DNA from: an uncultured Crocinitomix sp.
GTDB lineage: Bacteria; Bacteroidota; Bacteroidia; Flavobacteriales_D; Crocinitomicaceae
Reading direction: 5' to 3'
DNA: 64,000 nt
NCBI GenBank assembly: GCA_905478225.1
Contig: CAJQHR010000004.1
Span: forward strand, 1 to 64,000
The position numbers and the translations under genes are program-made. A model generated the notes under the pieces. The model was not told the DNA's origin, did not search any database, and saw only the letters and a program-made list of their open reading frames with translations. Shown here piece after piece: positions 53,202 through 63,089 of the stretch. The first letter of the stretch is position 1. Every line of letters starts with the position of its first letter.

Positions 53202-53715
53202 ATGGGTTCATTTTCTTTTACAAAAGATGCCGGAGCAAAGGTCTTCACAGAAAACAAAGCTGCAACAGAAAAAACAGAATTAATACTTGCACATTTAAAA
53301 AAATACGATTTAATTCCTGACAATATGACGGCTTCATTTGAAGGAGAAAAATTAGTAGTTGAAGGTGAAGTGAACTCTATTCAAGAAAAAAATAAAATAT
53401 TAGCAACAGCTGGAAACATTCACGGCATATCAGAAATTGAAGATCGAATTTCAGTTGCTGACTTAGCTGGTTCCAATTGGGGAACAGAAGGAACAGAAGC
53501 GGTGGCAGCCGAAGCTACTCAGGCAGCTGAAATTGAGTCTAACAAGCAGTTTTATACCGTTAAAAAACGGTGATTACTTATCGAAAATTGCCAAAACAGT
53601 TTATGGAAACGCAAATAAATATCCTGTGATTTTTGAAGCGAATAAACCAATGTTGAAAGACGCGAATTTAATTTATGCGGGACAAGTACTCGTTATTCCG
53701 TCATTAGAGGCATAG
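53202..53715 (+). pseudogene. BON-LysM domain protein, apparent +1 frameshift at A6 (53563-53568)
   Basis: BON domain then QFYTVKKR*; shifting one base gives [55 protein letters not shown] (LysM). Confidence 0.85.
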
Positions 53716-53739
53716 TTGGTCAATAATACCACATTGAAC

Positions 53740-53776
53740 TAAGGGGTGATTGAAATTTTCAATCGCCCTTTATTTT
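53740..53776 (+). terminator. Rho-independent terminator
   Basis: AAGGGGTGATTGAA ... TTCAATCGCCCTTTATTTTTTTTTT (stem with a small internal loop). Confidence 0.7.
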
Positions 53777-53927
53777 TTTTTTTCAGCAATCTGACAGATT
53801 CACACTCGATTGATCCATTACGAATCACAAGAAACCGATAGTCCTAATAATTTACACTTGTTCTTTATTATTTTAAGCACATTATTATTCCGTTTTTCAC
53901 TAACTTCAACGTGTAAAAATTCAAACT

Positions 53928-54923
53928 ATGGCAATAAGAGTAGCAATTAACGGATTCGGGCGAATAGGACGCTATTTCACAAGAATGGCAATGGAAAATA
54001 ATGAAATTGAAATTGTGGCGATCAATGATTTAACAGACACCGCTACCCTTGCTCATTTATTTAAATATGATTCGGTTCACCGCCGATTTAACGGTACGGT
54101 TGAAACTGAGACAAATCGGATGATCATTAACGGACACGGCATTGCAATGCTGACGCAACGCGATCCAAAACTCTTGCCTTGGGCTGATCTTGATATTGAC
54201 GTTGTTCTTGAATCTACAGGCATATTTAGAACCAAAGATTTGGCAAGTTTGCACGTTGAAGCTGGTGCAGAACGCGTTGTTTTAAGCGCCCCTCCCCGAT
54301 CTGAGGGAATAAAATCTGTAGTTCTTGGGGTGAATCGAGAAATTTTAAATGGAGATGAAAAAATTATTTCTAACGCCTCGTGCACTACAAACTCTGCAGC
54401 TCCATTGGTGCATGTGATGAAAAAATTGGGTGTAATTGAAAGTTGTTATATCACTACGGTGCATTCTTACACATCTGATCAACGTTTGCATGATGCACCG
54501 CACAAGGATTTGCGACGGGCGCGTGCTGCTGCGGAGTCCATTGTGCCAACTACAACGGGTGCGGCTAAGGCTATTACAAAAATATTTCCTGAATTAGAGG
54601 GGCATATGGGAGGTTGCGGAATTCGCGTTCCTGTTCCTGATGGCTCACTAACCGACATGACTTTTATAATGGATCATGAAATATCAATTGAAGAAATTAA
54701 CGCAGCTTTTAAAGCGGCATCTCAAAATGATTTGAAGGGTATTTTAGACTATACTGAAGATCCAATTGTATCGGTAGATATTCTTGGAAGCCCCTACTCA
54801 GCTACATTTGATTCCAAATTAACAAGCGTAGTTGGCCGGATGATAAAAGTTGTTTCTTGGTATGATAACGAGGCGGGATATTCGAATCGTTTAGTTGATT
54901 TGATTGTGAGCCTTTATCACTGA
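53928..54923 (+). CDS. gap: type I glyceraldehyde-3-phosphate dehydrogenase
   Basis: INGFGRIGR, SNASCTTNSAAPLVHV, SWYDNEAGYSNRLVDL. Confidence 0.96.
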   Translation: MAIRVAINGFGRIGRYFTRMAMENNEIEIVAINDLTDTATLAHLFKYDSVHRRFNGTVETETNRMIINGHGIAMLTQRDPKLLPWADLDIDVVLESTGIFRTKDLASLHVEAGAERVVLSAPPRSEGIKSVVLGVNREILNGDEKIISNASCTTNSAAPLVHVMKKLGVIESCYITTVHSYTSDQRLHDAPHKDLRRARAAAESIVPTTTGAAKAITKIFPELEGHMGGCGIRVPVPDGSLTDMTFIMDHEISIEEINAAFKAASQNDLKGILDYTEDPIVSVDILGSPYSATFDSKLTSVVGRMIKVVSWYDNEAGYSNRLVDLIVSLYH

Positions 54924-55495
54924 TTTTTCAGAATTACGAATAACTCTCGTCCTTGACGTGGCTCAAGTGAATTGTGCGCTCGCTCCATTTTTAGAATAGT
55001 GAATCGAGATTCGAAATAGGTATTGTATTCTTCTATCGATCCTCCAAAAGGCGGTCCTGATGTTAAGGGGAAATCAAACATTAAACCGGCTAGTTTCCCA
55101 TTCGGCTTTATTAATTCCTTCATCTTTATAGCATAGTCTAATCTCTTTTCAGGTTGGATCGCACAAAAAAATGTTTGTTCAATGATAAAGTCATATTTTT
55201 TATCTCCGTTCAGTTCAAAAAAATCTTGATGAAAAATATGCGCCTCTGGAAAATCAGGATAGCGAGTTTTAAAAGTATCAATGGCGCCTTGTGAAATTTC
55301 AACAATAAAGATGTTTGTAAATCCTTGTTCGATTAGATATTGGGCTTCGTAAGCATTTCCACAACCTGGAATTAATATTCGAATGGATTTATCTGTTAAC
55401 TGATCGATATAAGCTTTTAAGGGTGGTGACACATGACCTACATCCCAACCTGTTTGATTTGATTCCCAGCGTTCGTCCCAAAATTCCTTTTCCAT
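54917..55495 (-). CDS. SAM-dependent methyltransferase (TPMT family-like)
   Basis: FWDERWESNQTGWDVGHVSPPLKAYI, ILIPGCGNAYEAQYL, FDFPLTSGPPFGGS. Confidence 0.9.
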   Translation of the reverse strand: MEKEFWDERWESNQTGWDVGHVSPPLKAYIDQLTDKSIRILIPGCGNAYEAQYLIEQGFTNIFIVEISQGAIDTFKTRYPDFPEAHIFHQDFFELNGDKKYDFIIEQTFFCAIQPEKRLDYAIKMKELIKPNGKLAGLMFDFPLTSGPPFGGSIEEYNTYFESRFTILKMERAHNSLEPRQGRELFVILKNQ

Positions 55496-55687
55496 AATCT
55501 CTTCTTTATCCTAGCTGCCGCAAAGATAAGGGAGTTTACCAATCATATTCGCCAGATGCCCAATAAATAATATCACTTAGAAAAATAAGAATTCAGTTCC
55601 ATTTTAGCTGAAGTACCACAGACCAGCTGTCAATTAAAAAACAAATCCACTATCAATTTGATAATGGAATAAATAAAAAAAGATAAA

Positions 55688-55954
55688 ATGAAAAATTCAA
55701 TTTTTAGATCAATTTTAATGGGACTTCTCATTGGTGTATTGGTTTTTGTAGCATTTAGATTAGTGCTCGTATTATTAATAGTGGGTGCCATATTCAAATT
55801 AGCTGGTGGTGGAAAATGGAAAAGAGAACAATGGCGCCAAAGAAAATTGGCTTATGTAGATAATGTGCGAAATATGGATGAGAATCAATATGAAGCGTTC
55901 AAATCAAATTTTGGACATGGACATTGCCATAACTATAATTCTAAACAACATTAA
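55688..55954 (+). CDS. small membrane protein with His-rich C-terminus
   Basis: TM N-terminus; tail SNFGHGHCHNYNSKQH. Confidence 0.65.
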   Translation: MKNSIFRSILMGLLIGVLVFVAFRLVLVLLIVGAIFKLAGGGKWKREQWRQRKLAYVDNVRNMDENQYEAFKSNFGHGHCHNYNSKQH

Positions 55955-55956
55955 TT

Positions 55957-56061
55957 ATGAAAAAGAGAGTCAATAAAGCGGTGGTTGTGATTACAGCCTT
56001 GCTAACTCTGGACGCCTTAGGCGCAGCAGCAAAAACAGTTCACATGCAACACTATAAATAA
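55957..56061 (+). CDS. 34-aa small hydrophobic protein
   Basis: ATG 3 nt after the preceding stop: MKKRVNKAVVVITALLTLDALGAAAKTVHMQHYK. Confidence 0.4.
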   Translation: MKKRVNKAVVVITALLTLDALGAAAKTVHMQHYK

Positions 56062-56073
56062 AACGCTCAATAT

Positions 56074-56163
56074 ATGAACGGAAATCACGAACAAGGACAT
56101 TGTTTTATTTGGGATGGTTGTGAGTCGAGTGAGGTGGAAACGGAAGCAGTGGAAATAGAATAA
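56074..56163 (+). CDS. 29-aa Cys/His-containing acidic microprotein
   Basis: MNGNHEQGHCFIWDGCESSEVETEAVEIE. Confidence 0.3.
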   Translation: MNGNHEQGHCFIWDGCESSEVETEAVEIE

Positions 56164-56222
56164 CCTTTGGTTTACAAACGCAGGTTAGTTAAGGGATGCA
56201 GGATTAATAGTTCTGCATTTTT

Positions 56223-57806
56223 TTACTCCGCGTCTAACTCCTGACGGATACGTTGGCTCAATTGACGATTATAAGTCTCTTTAAGCCAATTCAAATAACT
56301 ATCCGTCGCTTTGGTGATACATTTGGTGTAATGCTTTAAACGGCGCTCTATATCATCTTGAAGTTCATCTAAAAGCATCAACCCGTCATACATGTCTTCT
56401 GAATTCTCCTTCACAACGGCAAAATGATTGTCTAAAGAAACCTCAACAGCTTCTTTTCCTTTCTTACCGGCATCAATACAATAGTCATATACCTTCTTCA
56501 TTGAAAATTCTTCCAACAAACCTGGCGACTTCAATTTTTCCTTAAGGTTACGCGGTAATTCATAAGCGGCCTCGAACATCATATCATCCTCTTCGCTTAA
56601 TCTAGCTTCAAGGAATCGATCCGGATAATTGAACGCATCTTGCCAATCAATATATTCTTGCCAATAACCAAATCGACGGACATTGTTTCCAAGATCAATC
56701 ACTTGGAATGAACTTTTGTTTTCTAATTTACGCGATCCACGACCAATCATTTGGTGGTAGAGCGTTAATGAACGTGTGGCACGATTTAAAATAATTGTCT
56801 CCACGGTAGGTTCGTCAAAACCAGTTGTTAAAATACCGACAGAAGTTAATACTGCACCCGGCGTTTCTTTAAACCAACGTAAAATATCTTTACGCTCTGT
56901 ATCTCCAAACGTACTATCTAAGTGACGCACTTTATAATTGTGCTTCTTAAATAATTCGTATACCGAACGGGATGATTCAATTCCACTATTAAAAATTAGG
57001 GTCTTTCTTTTGAGTGCTACTTCTTCATATGCAAAAAGTAATTTTTCCTGCATGAAATAGTTACTGTACACTTTATCTGATGAACTTACCGTAAAATCCC
57101 CATTTACACCAATTTTTAATCCGTGTAGGTTGACATCATAAGTATAGGTTTCAGCATTTGAAAGATATTCTTTCTCAATGAGTGACTTAATGCTTTCTCC
57201 AACAATTAGTTTATCGTAATTGTCTTTTAAAGGCAATGTTTTGTTTGAACTTAAAGGTGTTGCTGTAACCCCCAAAATATTTACATCTTGAAAATATTGA
57301 AAAATTTTACGGAATGAGTTGTTGTGCGCCTCATCCACAATTACTAACCCAATATTTTTAATGAATTCTTTGTCGTCTTGTAAACGGTTATTCAGTGTTT
57401 CAACCATTGCGGTGAAAGAATCAAACTGAGATTGATCGTCTAATGTTTTTACCAAACTGTTCACAACCTTGTTCTCAATTCCTAAAGCGGTTAATTGCTT
57501 TGAAGTTTGAATACAAAGCTCAATTCTATGTGTAAGAATTAAAACTTTACGCTTCGTTTTTTTGATGTACTCTTTTGCTATATTTGAAAAGATCACCGTT
57601 TTTCCTCCACCAGTGGGCAGTTGAAACAGCAAATTAAAGTTTCGGCCCTCTGTATCCAAGACCTTAATGATCTGATTGACAATGTTTTTCTGGAATGGAT
57701 ACAGTTCTTTTTTCTTGAAGAGGCTTTTGTCAATCATATCAAATTTCGGCTTTTTGAGCGGTGCAAAAATAGCATTCTTTAATTGAATTAAAAAATTATG
57801 GAGCAT
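56223..57806 (-). CDS. DEAD/DEAH-box helicase family protein (SSL2/Res-like)
   Basis: QLPTGGGKTVIFSNIA, VIVDEAHN, GVTATPL, QMIGRGSRK. Confidence 0.9.
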   Translation of the reverse strand: MLHNFLIQLKNAIFAPLKKPKFDMIDKSLFKKKELYPFQKNIVNQIIKVLDTEGRNFNLLFQLPTGGGKTVIFSNIAKEYIKKTKRKVLILTHRIELCIQTSKQLTALGIENKVVNSLVKTLDDQSQFDSFTAMVETLNNRLQDDKEFIKNIGLVIVDEAHNNSFRKIFQYFQDVNILGVTATPLSSNKTLPLKDNYDKLIVGESIKSLIEKEYLSNAETYTYDVNLHGLKIGVNGDFTVSSSDKVYSNYFMQEKLLFAYEEVALKRKTLIFNSGIESSRSVYELFKKHNYKVRHLDSTFGDTERKDILRWFKETPGAVLTSVGILTTGFDEPTVETIILNRATRSLTLYHQMIGRGSRKLENKSSFQVIDLGNNVRRFGYWQEYIDWQDAFNYPDRFLEARLSEEDDMMFEAAYELPRNLKEKLKSPGLLEEFSMKKVYDYCIDAGKKGKEAVEVSLDNHFAVVKENSEDMYDGLMLLDELQDDIERRLKHYTKCITKATDSYLNWLKETYNRQLSQRIRQELDAE

Positions 57807-57918
57807 CTATTATTGAAAAGCCACGAAATAATGATTTTTTCAAGTTTCATGGCATTTGTATCTAAAAAAAATTGAATCGTATTATCTTTACACTTTTAGA
57901 AACGAGAAACGAATTAAA

Positions 57919-58866
57919 ATGAGCGAAATAGAAAAAGTAAAATGTTTGATTATCGGGTCTGGACCTGCTGGATATACTGCTGCAATTTATGCGGCAAGAG
58001 CAAATATGGCTCCGGTCTTATATCAAGGACTTCAACCAGGCGGACAATTGACTACTACAAACGAAGTAGAAAATTTCCCAGGTTATCCTGATGGGGTTAC
58101 TGGTCCTGATATGATGGTTGAATTGCAAAAGCAAGCTGAACGTTTTGACACTGATGTGCGAAGCGGTTGGGTTTCTAAGGTAGATTTTACTGGACCTGTT
58201 CATAAAGTATGGGTAGATGAGAAAACAGAAATCCATGCGGATACGATTATTATTTCAACTGGAGCGACTGCAAAATATTTAGGATTAGAGTCTGAACAGC
58301 ATTATTTAAAAATCGGTGGTGGAGTTTCTGCATGCGCTGTTTGTGATGGGTTCTTCTACAGAGGACAAGAAACAATTATTGTAGGCGCTGGAGATTCAGC
58401 ATGTGAAGAAGCACACTACTTATCTAAATTATGCACGAAAGTAGCAATGTTGGTTCGTAGAGATGAATTTAGAGCATCTAAAATTATGGCTAAACGTGTA
58501 AAGAATACGGAAAACATTGAAATCTTATTCAATACAGAAACTGTGGAGGTGCTAGGAGACGGAAACGGTGTAACAGGAGCAAAAGTTAAAAACAATGTGA
58601 CTGGAGTTGAAACGGACATTCCTGGAACTGGGTTTTTCGTAGCTATTGGACACAAACCTAATACAGATATTTTCAAAGGTTGGCTAGATTTAGATGAAAC
58701 TGGATACATTATTAATGTACCAGGTACTTCTAAAACCAATATTGACGGTGTATTTGTATCAGGAGATGCAGCCGATCATGTTTACCGTCAAGCCGTAACT
58801 GCAGCAGGAACGGGATGTATGGCCGCTTTAGACGCTGAAAGATATTTAGCCGCCAAAGAAGGATAA
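57919..58866 (+). CDS. trxB: thioredoxin-disulfide reductase
   Basis: GSGPAGYTAAIYAARA, CAVCDGFFY, SGDAADHVYRQAVTAAGTGCMAALDAERYL. Confidence 0.97.
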   Translation: MSEIEKVKCLIIGSGPAGYTAAIYAARANMAPVLYQGLQPGGQLTTTNEVENFPGYPDGVTGPDMMVELQKQAERFDTDVRSGWVSKVDFTGPVHKVWVDEKTEIHADTIIISTGATAKYLGLESEQHYLKIGGGVSACAVCDGFFYRGQETIIVGAGDSACEEAHYLSKLCTKVAMLVRRDEFRASKIMAKRVKNTENIEILFNTETVEVLGDGNGVTGAKVKNNVTGVETDIPGTGFFVAIGHKPNTDIFKGWLDLDETGYIINVPGTSKTNIDGVFVSGDAADHVYRQAVTAAGTGCMAALDAERYLAAKEG

Positions 58867-58890
58867 TACTTGGTTATTTAAAAATATAAA

Positions 58891-58928
58891 AGGCGCTCTG
58901 ACAATATATGTTAGGGCGCCTTTTTTTA
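58891..58928 (+). terminator. strong Rho-independent terminator after trxB
   Basis: AGGCGCTCTGACA-ATATA-TGTTAGGGCGCCT + T7; 13-bp stem including two G-U pairs. Confidence 0.9.
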
Positions 58929-58980
58929 TGCTTATAATTACGTTATAAATTTTCCGCAACAAATTAAATTATTCTGTGGT

Positions 58981-59646
58981 TTAGAAATTCGGTCGCAATG
59001 GGTGTCTTTCGTAAAAGTCGTTAATGTATTCCACTGCTTCTTCAGGGTCATCTGTCATTCTTAACAAATCCATGTCTTTTAAAGAAATATTACCTTCCAT
59101 ATTTAACATAGCTTCTTCAATCCAACTTACCATACCTTTCCAGTATTCCGTTCCAAACAGAACAACAGGTTTCATATCTATTTTTTTGGTTTGCATCAAT
59201 GTTAAAGCTTCGAATAGCTCATCTAACGTTCCAAAGCCGCCTGGAAAAGTGATAAAGCCTTGTGTATATTTGACGAACATTACTTTACGAACGAAAAAAT
59301 AATCAAAATCAACCGGATGATTGACATATTGGTTTCCAGATTGCTCAAAAGGCAATACAATATTTAAACCTACTGATCTACCATCTGCCGCACCTTTATT
59401 TCCTGCTTCCATAATTCCTGGACCACCGCCAGTAATTACGCCATATCCCGATTCAACTAAAAGCCTAGATGTTTCCACAGCTTTTTCATAATATGGATTA
59501 TCAGGTTTAGTTCTTGCTGATCCGAAAACTGAAACACAGGGCCCAATTCGTGCCATTTTTTCATATCCCTCTACAAATTCCGACATTATTTTAAATATCG
59601 CCCAACTATCATTGGTCCTTATCTCATTCCAATCTTTTTCTGTCAT
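58981..59646 (-). CDS. LOG family protein (TIGR00730-like)
   Basis: VFGSARTKPDNPYYEKA, GVITGGGPGIMEAGNKGA, PGGFGTLDELFEALT. Confidence 0.93.
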   Translation of the reverse strand: MTEKDWNEIRTNDSWAIFKIMSEFVEGYEKMARIGPCVSVFGSARTKPDNPYYEKAVETSRLLVESGYGVITGGGPGIMEAGNKGAADGRSVGLNIVLPFEQSGNQYVNHPVDFDYFFVRKVMFVKYTQGFITFPGGFGTLDELFEALTLMQTKKIDMKPVVLFGTEYWKGMVSWIEEAMLNMEGNISLKDMDLLRMTDDPEEAVEYINDFYERHPLRPNF

Positions 59647-59846
59647 ATCTTAATTTCATTATTTTAAATTTCGATCTCTTAATATAAGCATTCTTATATT
59701 AATAACTGCATTTCAGCTATTCCAATTGTCCCTAAAATCTAAATATTCGTTAAAAATTTGAATTTAAACGACCCGTGTTAAAATATCCCTTGATGTCATT
59801 CGTCTTTAGTAAAAAAACGACCAGATCATAAGAAAAAGAATACGAT

Positions 59847-60071
59847 ATGAAGACATTAATTTTTACAACAACGATAAAAAAAGAGAAGGATGCACTCAAT
59901 ATTTCTAATTTGCTCAAAAACTATTTCAGCTTAAAATCTGCAAGTGTAGATTTAACTGTTAAAGAAAACTTGTTGCGGATTGAGGGTAAAAACCCACTCC
60001 CTAAAAAAATTGAACAAACTTTAATGCTGTTTGGTTACAGGTGTACTGAACTCATTTCAACAAAGCGTTAG
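59847..60071 (+). CDS. small protein with HMA-like pattern lacking CxxC
   Basis: 74-aa ORF; beta-alpha-beta-beta-alpha-beta pattern inferred from sequence. Confidence 0.5.
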   Translation: MKTLIFTTTIKKEKDALNISNLLKNYFSLKSASVDLTVKENLLRIEGKNPLPKKIEQTLMLFGYRCTELISTKR

Positions 60072-60874
60072 AAATACTTTTTAATACTCATTTTCAATAG
60101 AATTCTATTGTATTTATAAAGCGTGTGTATGAGCGATTGACTTACGTTGGAATTACTAATTGAAATTGTATCTGTGCGCCACATACGAACACCTGTTTGC
60201 CCATCCAGTGTATTGTGAAAAAACGTTAATAATGGCGCCGATATTCCAATGTTCAATGTGAGCCCATTCCCAAGCGGGTAATTTCGTCCCATACCGAAAC
60301 GCATACCACCATAGAAAGCTTCAGTCCCCTTTAAATCTAGGACCGTGTGTAATGAATTTACATCTCTTTTCCGGACAAAAAAATTGCTGGCGGGAAGCGC
60401 ATTCATAACTTTCCCATATACCAAACCATCTCCCGGACTAGCGATAGCTCCACCAAAATGCAATGAGAAACCTATGTACTTTCCAATTGGTGAAAAACTG
60501 CCTTTTCGATAATACTTAAATCCTAATTGCAGGCCAATTCTATTCGCTTTTACATTATCTATGACCCTTTCCGTATTGCCAGAATAATAAATGTCTCCTA
60601 TTAAATTCATTGAGGCATATTCTAAGCCGGCAGATAATTCAATTTTTCGGGCTACAGTGCGTGCATAATTCAATTCAAAAGAGGGTAACGCATATCTAAG
60701 TCTGCTCAACATTGCAGGTTCGCTATGCACCTGACCAAGTTTGTTGTTCCTTAATCTTGTTATCATTAGATTTATTTTGAACTCAGCTGAATTCAAATCC
60801 CCCAAATAACCTGACTGCGCTTGTCCTGAAAGACTCACGAACAGAAAACTGATTAAAATAATATAGTTTTTCAT
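60068..60874 (-). CDS. secreted/outer-membrane hypothetical protein
   Basis: Signal MKNYIILISFLFVSLSGQAQ; beta-rich with outer-membrane-type pattern. Confidence 0.65.
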   Translation of the reverse strand: MKNYIILISFLFVSLSGQAQSGYLGDLNSAEFKINLMITRLRNNKLGQVHSEPAMLSRLRYALPSFELNYARTVARKIELSAGLEYASMNLIGDIYYSGNTERVIDNVKANRIGLQLGFKYYRKGSFSPIGKYIGFSLHFGGAIASPGDGLVYGKVMNALPASNFFVRKRDVNSLHTVLDLKGTEAFYGGMRFGMGRNYPLGNGLTLNIGISAPLLTFFHNTLDGQTGVRMWRTDTISISNSNVSQSLIHTLYKYNRILLKMSIKKYF

Positions 60875-63087
60875 CTTAGTCCTCCCCCATTATTTATTTG
60901 ATAAAGCACATCATAGACATATGCTTCAATTACTTTTGGCGTACTTCTTAAATTCACATCAGAAACCGTTACAAATTCGACCTCATCTTCCTCGGCATTA
61001 ACCGAAAACGCGACAATTTCAAAATGATTATGCACAACTAATAGGTCAACAATAACTAAAGGTGCGGTATAAATAAAAATAATACCGTAAAAATGCATTG
61101 AAGAAAACTCATGCCGGTCTTTATAAGCGAAAACTCCAGTAAACAGAAAATGGTCGGTTCCGTATTTCGTTTGTAATTTCCCCATTTGGTCGTGGTTGGA
61201 GGAGATCATGTCAATTTCACCGTGGTTAAGGACTTCATCCATCCATTGAAAGATCAATCCAATGTCATTATATCGATTAACGTCAGCTTTTGTGAGTAGC
61301 TTCGAATCAATGATATCGGTTTCCATTTTTAGCTTAGGATAGGTTTGTGTGTAGATGTTTGCCATATCCACTTTTTGATCCTCAGACTTGGTGAGGTTGC
61401 GTTTATTGTTAATGCGATAATTTTCAAAAACAGGATCAACAATCATTAATTTTGCAACATCTAACCCTTCGTTTGTGTTTTCGTCATTCTCAATTTCTTC
61501 TTCAAGAGCGCGTTCTTCTTTTTTCAAGGCCTCTAAATCATCAATTAAATGTTCATCTGCAACGAGATCATACAAGCCAAATTCATAAAAGTCATATGCC
61601 TCTTCATTTGGAGCATTAATATCACCTTCAATGGCACGCAATTTTTTCTTTAATCTAATTTTTTCATATTTGGATAAATCTGATGCCTCCACTTTTGCGA
61701 TTGAATCCTGTACGTCAAATTCCAATATAACCTCCTCTAATCCGAGCATATATTCTTCATATGATTTTGACTTCAATTGGTCAAAATCTAACCGCGCGCC
61801 AATTGCCAATTCTTTTTTCATGTCCAACTGATATTCTTCAAAAATAGGATCAGCGGCATATTTCTTAGCCATGTCATTTGCGTGGCGATAGGCTATTATA
61901 TTTATTTGTTCACGCGTTAAATCGTTCAGAAAAAGATGCAAAATGAAAGTATCCCCTTCAATGTTCTTAGGTTTTTCTGTTACTTCACGGTAACGATTGG
62001 CATTTTTATATTTCGCCAATCCGTATAAGGATTTCACATAACAGAGATCTAAGAATCTATTATTTGGATATTCGCGTTGCAATAAAAATACGTTGTAAAG
62101 TGCGCGTCCATACTCACGGTCTGCCAATAACATATTCAAGCCTTCAAAACGAGCAAGGTTTCTTACTTTCTTAAATTCCTCCTCAGAAATTTTGAATTTT
62201 AAATCACCCCTCGAAGTCTTTCCGTCAACAATATCAAAGGCGGCATCAATTCTTTTTTGAATGTTTGGGTGCGAGTGACCATGATCGTCATAATCCTCCA
62301 CTTTGGAAACTTCATTACTTGTGTCAGGAAAGAAACCACCGGGTATTGTAAGTTTGTCTGTGTTAAAAAAAGCGGTGTCAAACTGCACTTCATCAAAAGG
62401 CAAATAAGAATACAAAAGCATTTCAAACGAACTAAAAATTTCGTCCACAGCATATTCTGATTTCATATAAATGTCGATTCCCTTTTTATCCGCATCTAAT
62501 TCATTCGATTTTTTATAGACACTTAATTCAGATATGCGCGATTCATAATCCATTCGTTTATACTTTCCATTTCCTGCATTTAAGTGCTGCTTTTCAACAT
62601 AACTATCGCGGACATGGTTTTCGGTATAATGCGAAACTTCATGGGCAATGATATAAGCTAATTGGGCCTCGTTCTCTAGTTGCGCCATTAAACCTGTTGT
62701 AAAAAAGATTATACCCTGATCGGTCGAAAATGCATTTACCGCCGTACTTTTTAAAACGTAAAAACGCAGTTCGCTGTAGAGTTTCTTTTCAGTTCGAAGG
62801 GTATATTTGGCAACTTTATTAACGTATTTACTTAAAGGCTCATTGAATAAAACACGACCACTCAATAATAAATCATCAATGAAAAACCGTGTGGAAAGAA
62901 AAAAATCTTTATCTAAATCTTCATTTTGATTGGCATCAAGATCGGTTTTAAATTTATCGGTAGAACTTGTTGTAAAATCAAGCGGAAGTACCCCGCCGGA
63001 CTGCAAACCTTTAAAATCATTGAGATCTTGCGCGTTGGAAATTAAAACAGTCGATAAGACGATAATTAAAAGGCTAATTTTTTTCAT
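60871..63087 (-). CDS. M48-family metalloprotease
   Basis: Signal peptide; YIIAHEVSHYTENH (HExxH). Confidence 0.9.
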   Translation of the reverse strand: MKKISLLIIVLSTVLISNAQDLNDFKGLQSGGVLPLDFTTSSTDKFKTDLDANQNEDLDKDFFLSTRFFIDDLLLSGRVLFNEPLSKYVNKVAKYTLRTEKKLYSELRFYVLKSTAVNAFSTDQGIIFFTTGLMAQLENEAQLAYIIAHEVSHYTENHVRDSYVEKQHLNAGNGKYKRMDYESRISELSVYKKSNELDADKKGIDIYMKSEYAVDEIFSSFEMLLYSYLPFDEVQFDTAFFNTDKLTIPGGFFPDTSNEVSKVEDYDDHGHSHPNIQKRIDAAFDIVDGKTSRGDLKFKISEEEFKKVRNLARFEGLNMLLADREYGRALYNVFLLQREYPNNRFLDLCYVKSLYGLAKYKNANRYREVTEKPKNIEGDTFILHLFLNDLTREQINIIAYRHANDMAKKYAADPIFEEYQLDMKKELAIGARLDFDQLKSKSYEEYMLGLEEVILEFDVQDSIAKVEASDLSKYEKIRLKKKLRAIEGDINAPNEEAYDFYEFGLYDLVADEHLIDDLEALKKEERALEEEIENDENTNEGLDVAKLMIVDPVFENYRINNKRNLTKSEDQKVDMANIYTQTYPKLKMETDIIDSKLLTKADVNRYNDIGLIFQWMDEVLNHGEIDMISSNHDQMGKLQTKYGTDHFLFTGVFAYKDRHEFSSMHFYGIIFIYTAPLVIVDLLVVHNHFEIVAFSVNAEEDEVEFVTVSDVNLRSTPKVIEAYVYDVLYQINNGGGLR

Positions 63088-63089
63088 CT

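Noticed and set aside
53563-53568. Canonical -1 programmed ribosomal frameshift at A AAA AAC
   Set aside because: The required shift is +1 relative to the zero frame (one surplus A), so the classical -1 heptamer does not explain it.
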